A stretch of DNA of 64,000 bases from Aquila chrysaetos chrysaetos (taxonomy: Eukaryota > Chordata > Aves > Accipitriformes > Accipitridae), in the NCBI RefSeq assembly GCF_900496995.4, contig NC_044014.1, positions 14,782,501 through 14,846,500 of the forward strand, read 5' to 3'. The position numbers and the translations under genes were made by a program. The notes under the pieces were generated by a model. The model ran no database searches. It had not been told where the DNA came from and saw nothing but the letters and a program-made list of their open reading frames with translations. Positions 60,001 through 64,000 of the stretch are shown in pieces. Position 1 is the stretch's first letter. Each line of letters begins with the position of its first letter.

Positions 60001-62882
60001 AGCTGTTGATCTCAGTGTTTATTTTCAGTAACTTTTTTTTTTGAAGGAGGAGCCAGTGTTCCCCTGTTCAAGTATGCCAGCTTCTTTACTCAGCAGCACG
60101 TCCCTTGGCAAGTGTTGTGTCCAGAGCCCTGGGACTCATGCTGACTAGCCAGCTGGCTATCCACACCTGGGCTGAGCAGGGACCGCTTTCAGCCAAGGCT
60201 GGCGGGAGATGTGAACTCATGTTTCCAGCCTGCAGAGATGGTTCAGATGCTGATTCTGCTGTCACATCTGTTTATGTAGCCCATAAACATGTAGAGAGGG
60301 CCCATCCAGCATGGAAGAGGGTTCAAGTGTCTCTAAAAAATCATCCTTACTCTTCCCTTTACCTTCAAAGATTAGAAAAAAGCCAGAATAAGCTCTCAGT
60401 ATCTTTGCTTTTTCTATAAAATATTAATGAAGCAGGGATGTGATCTTCAGAGACAAGAGAGTTTTTTACCAGTAAGCACAGTCAGTAAGGAAAGCCAATA
60501 AAATGTCCTCCCTCACCTTCAGTGTTTAGAAGATAAAGAGGACTTTTGGCTGTTTGCGTTATCCAAGCTGACCCAGTCGCATGCTTTCAGAATGACTATG
60601 CTACTGATCAGAGTTGTGCATCTCAAATACTTTGTCAGTTGCTACCATGCTTCTGGAAAGGCCCGTTAAGTCTGTATTTGCTTCCTGAAACACAGTGGAA
60701 TCTAATGAAAAGCATCATTGTTTTGCAACACTGTGACCTGCTGCCAAAAGAGCTACTGTTGTATAATCCTTAATAGCAGGTTAGAGTGGCAGTTGTTCCT
60801 TGGTTTGAAATCGGTATGTGGAAGGATGGCTTTCTAGTTCTCTCTCCGGGGATGGCTTGTCTCATCTTGTCCTCTCTCTTTGGGAACTGTAACTCACACA
60901 GAGGTGTTCAGCTGTCCTGAGTTGGTAATAATAGATCCTTGCACAGGTTTGAATACCAAGGGTGTTACTGAGGGGTGACAAGCTGAAGGGGACAGAAGAA
61001 ACTGGCAGTTTCCTTTGAGAATGGGGAGCAATGCTCTGGCTGCTGAGTACCAGGGGTTATATTTGTCTGTTCTTGACGGCAAGTTTATTTGTTGCTAAAG
61101 ATGCTATAGATTTTTGACGTAAAGGAACAGAGTTGGAACAGAAAAGTTTATCTTGACTTTCCTTTCTGATTTGCAGAATTCAGTGTGTTCACTTCCATGC
61201 TGACATTTCTGCCTGTCGTGCTGTTTACGTTTACCTGCAGCTTGGCTAGCACACTGTCATGCTTCATCTTCGTAGCAATGATACTAGTATTTGCAGATAT
61301 CCATCAAACATTGAGTTCCGATTGTGGTGGGCATTTGCATCAAAGCTTACCTCCCAGTTTTCAGCTAAAGTAAATACATGGGAACTCTTAAATATTTTCT
61401 TTAGGGTGGACTGTATTACAGTAGAGGGATCAAATTCATCTCTAGTTTTTAATCTTTCAAGACCCTGTGCAACTAGAGCAATTGCTTACGGGAAAAACAG
61501 TGAGTAAAATATTTTAATTATCTTACATGTTTCTTACTGGAATTTAACAGCTGGAAACAAAAAGCAGTGAGAACATCATCTAAGCCAGGTCCATGCTTGC
61601 TGTTGGCAGGCGTTCAGTTGGACAGCAGTTTGGGAACCTCTGCAGCAGAGGTTGCTGCAGGCTGCTGAAGACATTTTCCCAAGGAAGCTTGTTTCCCAGG
61701 GCCATTAAGGTGCACAGTTCATGTTGGTGTTGGCTCCGAAGAGCCTTTGTTTGTCCATTCACCTTCTCTCCGGGTGAAACCTCTCTGGAGGTTTCTTTCC
61801 AATATTGCTTGTGCCTCATCCTCTTAGTCACTGATACATTGATTTATAAGGTGAGGAAGAGTCACCTGAGGCACGATACTCATGTTTGACTGACCTGCTG
61901 TGTAGCTCAGGCTGACTTTTCTGCATTAATTCTTGACTCTGTGAAAAAAAAGGCTAATTGAAACATCACACCACCACCACCCCCCTTCACTTAGAGCCCT
62001 CTGGTGATGGAAAGACTACTGTAGAAATTTGTTAAGTTGTTTCATAATTAACTGTCCTCTCTGTTAATATTTTTTGTGTAGATTTATTTAATTTCCAGTC
62101 ATGGGCTTTTGTTCTGTCATTGCTAGACTAAGAGCCCTCCACAGTCATGCTGCTTTCCTGTACATAAATGCTTCTAGACTATTTTCAAATCACCTGCAGA
62201 GCTGCTCTCCGTAAATTGGCAATCTTCCACTCCAGCCTTACTCCCTCTCACAGCTTTATTCCTTCCTCAATATAATCAGTATCATTCTTGAATGGGGACA
62301 GCTGGCTGAAGACAGTTTTCCAGGAGTGTTTGTAGCAGTGACAGATAGGCACATGGAGTCCTGCTTGGTAGTCTTGTACATCCCAGGATCATATTTGACC
62401 TGCAGTCACAGCATTTCTTTGAGAGCTCATGTTCACTGATTCTTCTCTGTGGCATAGCTCTTGCTCTTCTGGATCAAGTCTCACATTCCTTAAGTATGGT
62501 TGTCCTTTTTTTCTAGCGGTGGGATGATACAGGGCACACTAGACTTGGAGAAGTGGAGAACTAACATTACCTCTAACAAACTGTGTAAGAAACAGTATGT
62601 TGGAAACAACTTCATTAAAATGGTAATTCTGCAGGAAATACTGAGAAGCACGAGCTATACGGAAACTAGAAAATATGCTAATTAGCTCACTGGACAATTT
62701 GTGGTTCCCATTTCAAGGCAGTAAACTCAGTTACAGATAAATGAGGAGAATGGATGGTCTCATGGTACTCAGAGAGGGTCAGATTTGAGGTTTGCTCTTC
62801 ACAGAGTTGCACTGTGGAATTCAGTTTTCCAAATTCCTTTCTAACCATCCATAAAATTGATGATGATTAAATAATGCTTAAA

Positions 62883-62919
62883 ATGTTTTAAATAACATTT
62901 AATAATGTTTTAAATAACA
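62883..62919. repeat. Tandem duplication, period 22
   Basis: ATGTTTTAAATAACA occurs twice, at 62883 and 62905. Confidence 0.85.
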
Positions 62920-64000
62920 GAGTGCTCTTTGGAGTTCCTGAATGAATAGAACTCCTTGGATGAAAATGGGTGGTCACCCGAAGAAACTCCAAATTTATGT
63001 GTCTGTGGTTTTTAGTGCGTCTAATGCATTTGGGTGCTGGATTATTGCTGGACCTCTAGGCACTGTGCAGCCACTCTGTGGATATGATTGTCAGGAGAAA
63101 TAGTCTGATTAAAAAATCCATCTAAAATAAGCAGGGTTTTGTTAAATATATTTTACAACTTATTTGATATATAGCCATTACTTTAGCATCTGGCTTTACA
63201 ACAGAGAAGATTCAGCCTGAAATTAAATCAAATCCTGTAGTAAGCCACATGAATAGCATTCTCCCTTCTTATACCTTACCCATTCAGAAATAACCCATGG
63301 GTTACCATCATCTATCAGTCAGACTATACTTAAATAAAGGTATGACTGGGAATGCTTTACCAATTTCATTAAAAGCACCCTTTTGGAAAAAGGAGCTTCA
63401 CTGATGTCAGCACTGCAGTGGTGCCCAAGAGAAACAGCTACCCCCTTCCTGCGGGAAGACTCAAAGCCAGTGTTGGAGATTGCAAGCTTGGCGGTGGGAG
63501 GTTAGTACAATCCATGGAGCAAGAAGAGTGTTATCAATCTAATTTAATCCAATTAGTCCTTGTACTGCAAGTGGGATCTACTGTAAACTCAAAACATGTG
63601 TCTGTGGTTAATCTTAACAGGTTCTTAACAGCAGGTCTATACCTCTTTAATACCCTGTAATGGGCATACAGAATCTTCCTGCTTAAAGCCAACCTCAAGT
63701 ATTATCATGAGCTGAGAGTAAGCTTTGAAGTGTCTCTTGGAAGTAATTTAATATTCTAATAGGAAGAGCGTATTTTGTCCTTCCTGCCATCATGAACCTG
63801 AAACCTTGCTGTCAGAGAGGTGGCCACCCAGAAGTAGAAGTTCTTCAACTGAAGAACTTAACTTTAGCACAAGGAGAAGAAAAAAAAAAAAAGTCAATTT
63901 TCTGCTTTAGATCATTTACAAGCTTCACTGCTTATATTTGGAAACTGTGGGCTTTCCAGTGTTGCCAGAGATCTCAAGTCATGGACATACTAATTTTCCA

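Larger units (their letters stand above)
50079..64000 (+). other. NT5C2: Inferred NT5C2 intron 1 (continues beyond window)
   Basis: NT5C2 encodes cytosolic IMP/GMP-specific 5'-nucleotidase II. I searched by eye for the conserved N-terminal coding exon ([20 protein letters not shown]-like) and did not find it. The first 800 bases are still CpG island; the rest is AT-rich intron. It contains an AAAT microsatellite (51074-51092) and a 22-base tandem duplication (62883-62919). No other gene recognised. Confidence 0.55.

Noticed and set aside
50079-64000. NT5C2 coding exon 2
   Set aside because: Searched by eye for the conserved N-terminal motif and found nothing; it probably lies beyond the right edge.

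Overview
This is vertebrate nuclear DNA, most likely from a bird. The sequence shows small exons with GT-AG introns, AT-rich introns alternating with extremely GC-rich promoter islands, few recognisable transposons, and the gene order TAF5 - PCGF6 - INA - NT5C2. From general knowledge this is the order around human 10q24.33, seen here in the opposite orientation. The bird assignment is inferred from short introns and gaps, the GC contrast and the low repeat content. No species-diagnostic repeat was recognised, and no typical CR1 tail was found.

Layout. (1) 1-629, minus: first coding exon of TAF5, running off the left edge. Its ATG lies in an exact TISU/YY1-type start element. (2) 634-1484: shared CpG-island promoter between TAF5 (leftward) and PCGF6 (rightward), with an NRF1 palindrome and a ZNF143-type site on the PCGF6 side. 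(3) 1485-27602, plus: complete PCGF6 coding sequence in ten exons (326 codons), including a RING finger and a RAWUL domain. (4) 27603-38706: PCGF6 3' UTR, a gap of about 7 kb with poly(A)/poly(T) tracts and a MIR-like relic, then the INA 3' UTR; the two genes converge. (5) 38707-44264, minus: complete INA (alpha-internexin) in three exons (450 codons), with a very GC-rich first exon, a GC-rich promoter, a pentanucleotide repeat and a widely spaced RE1-like element upstream. (6) 44520-49480: non-coding spacer. (7) about 49480-50900: CpG island that I infer to be the NT5C2 promoter, with a candidate non-coding first exon; 50079-64000 would then be NT5C2 intron 1. No NT5C2 coding exon lies in the window, so that call rests on synteny and promoter features.

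The genes do not form one pathway. TAF5 is a TFIID scaffold subunit, PCGF6 belongs to a variant Polycomb complex (PRC1.6), INA is a neuronal intermediate filament, and NT5C2 is a cytosolic purine nucleotidase. TAF5 and PCGF6 are a divergent pair likely sharing a housekeeping promoter. INA, expected to be neuron-restricted, sits between two broadly expressed genes and carries a candidate REST silencer element. I found no previously undescribed system. The strongest unusual signals are the compositional distortion of INA exon 1 (59 Arg, 1 Lys, short Ser-poor head), the non-canonical RE1-like element, and the TISU start of TAF5.
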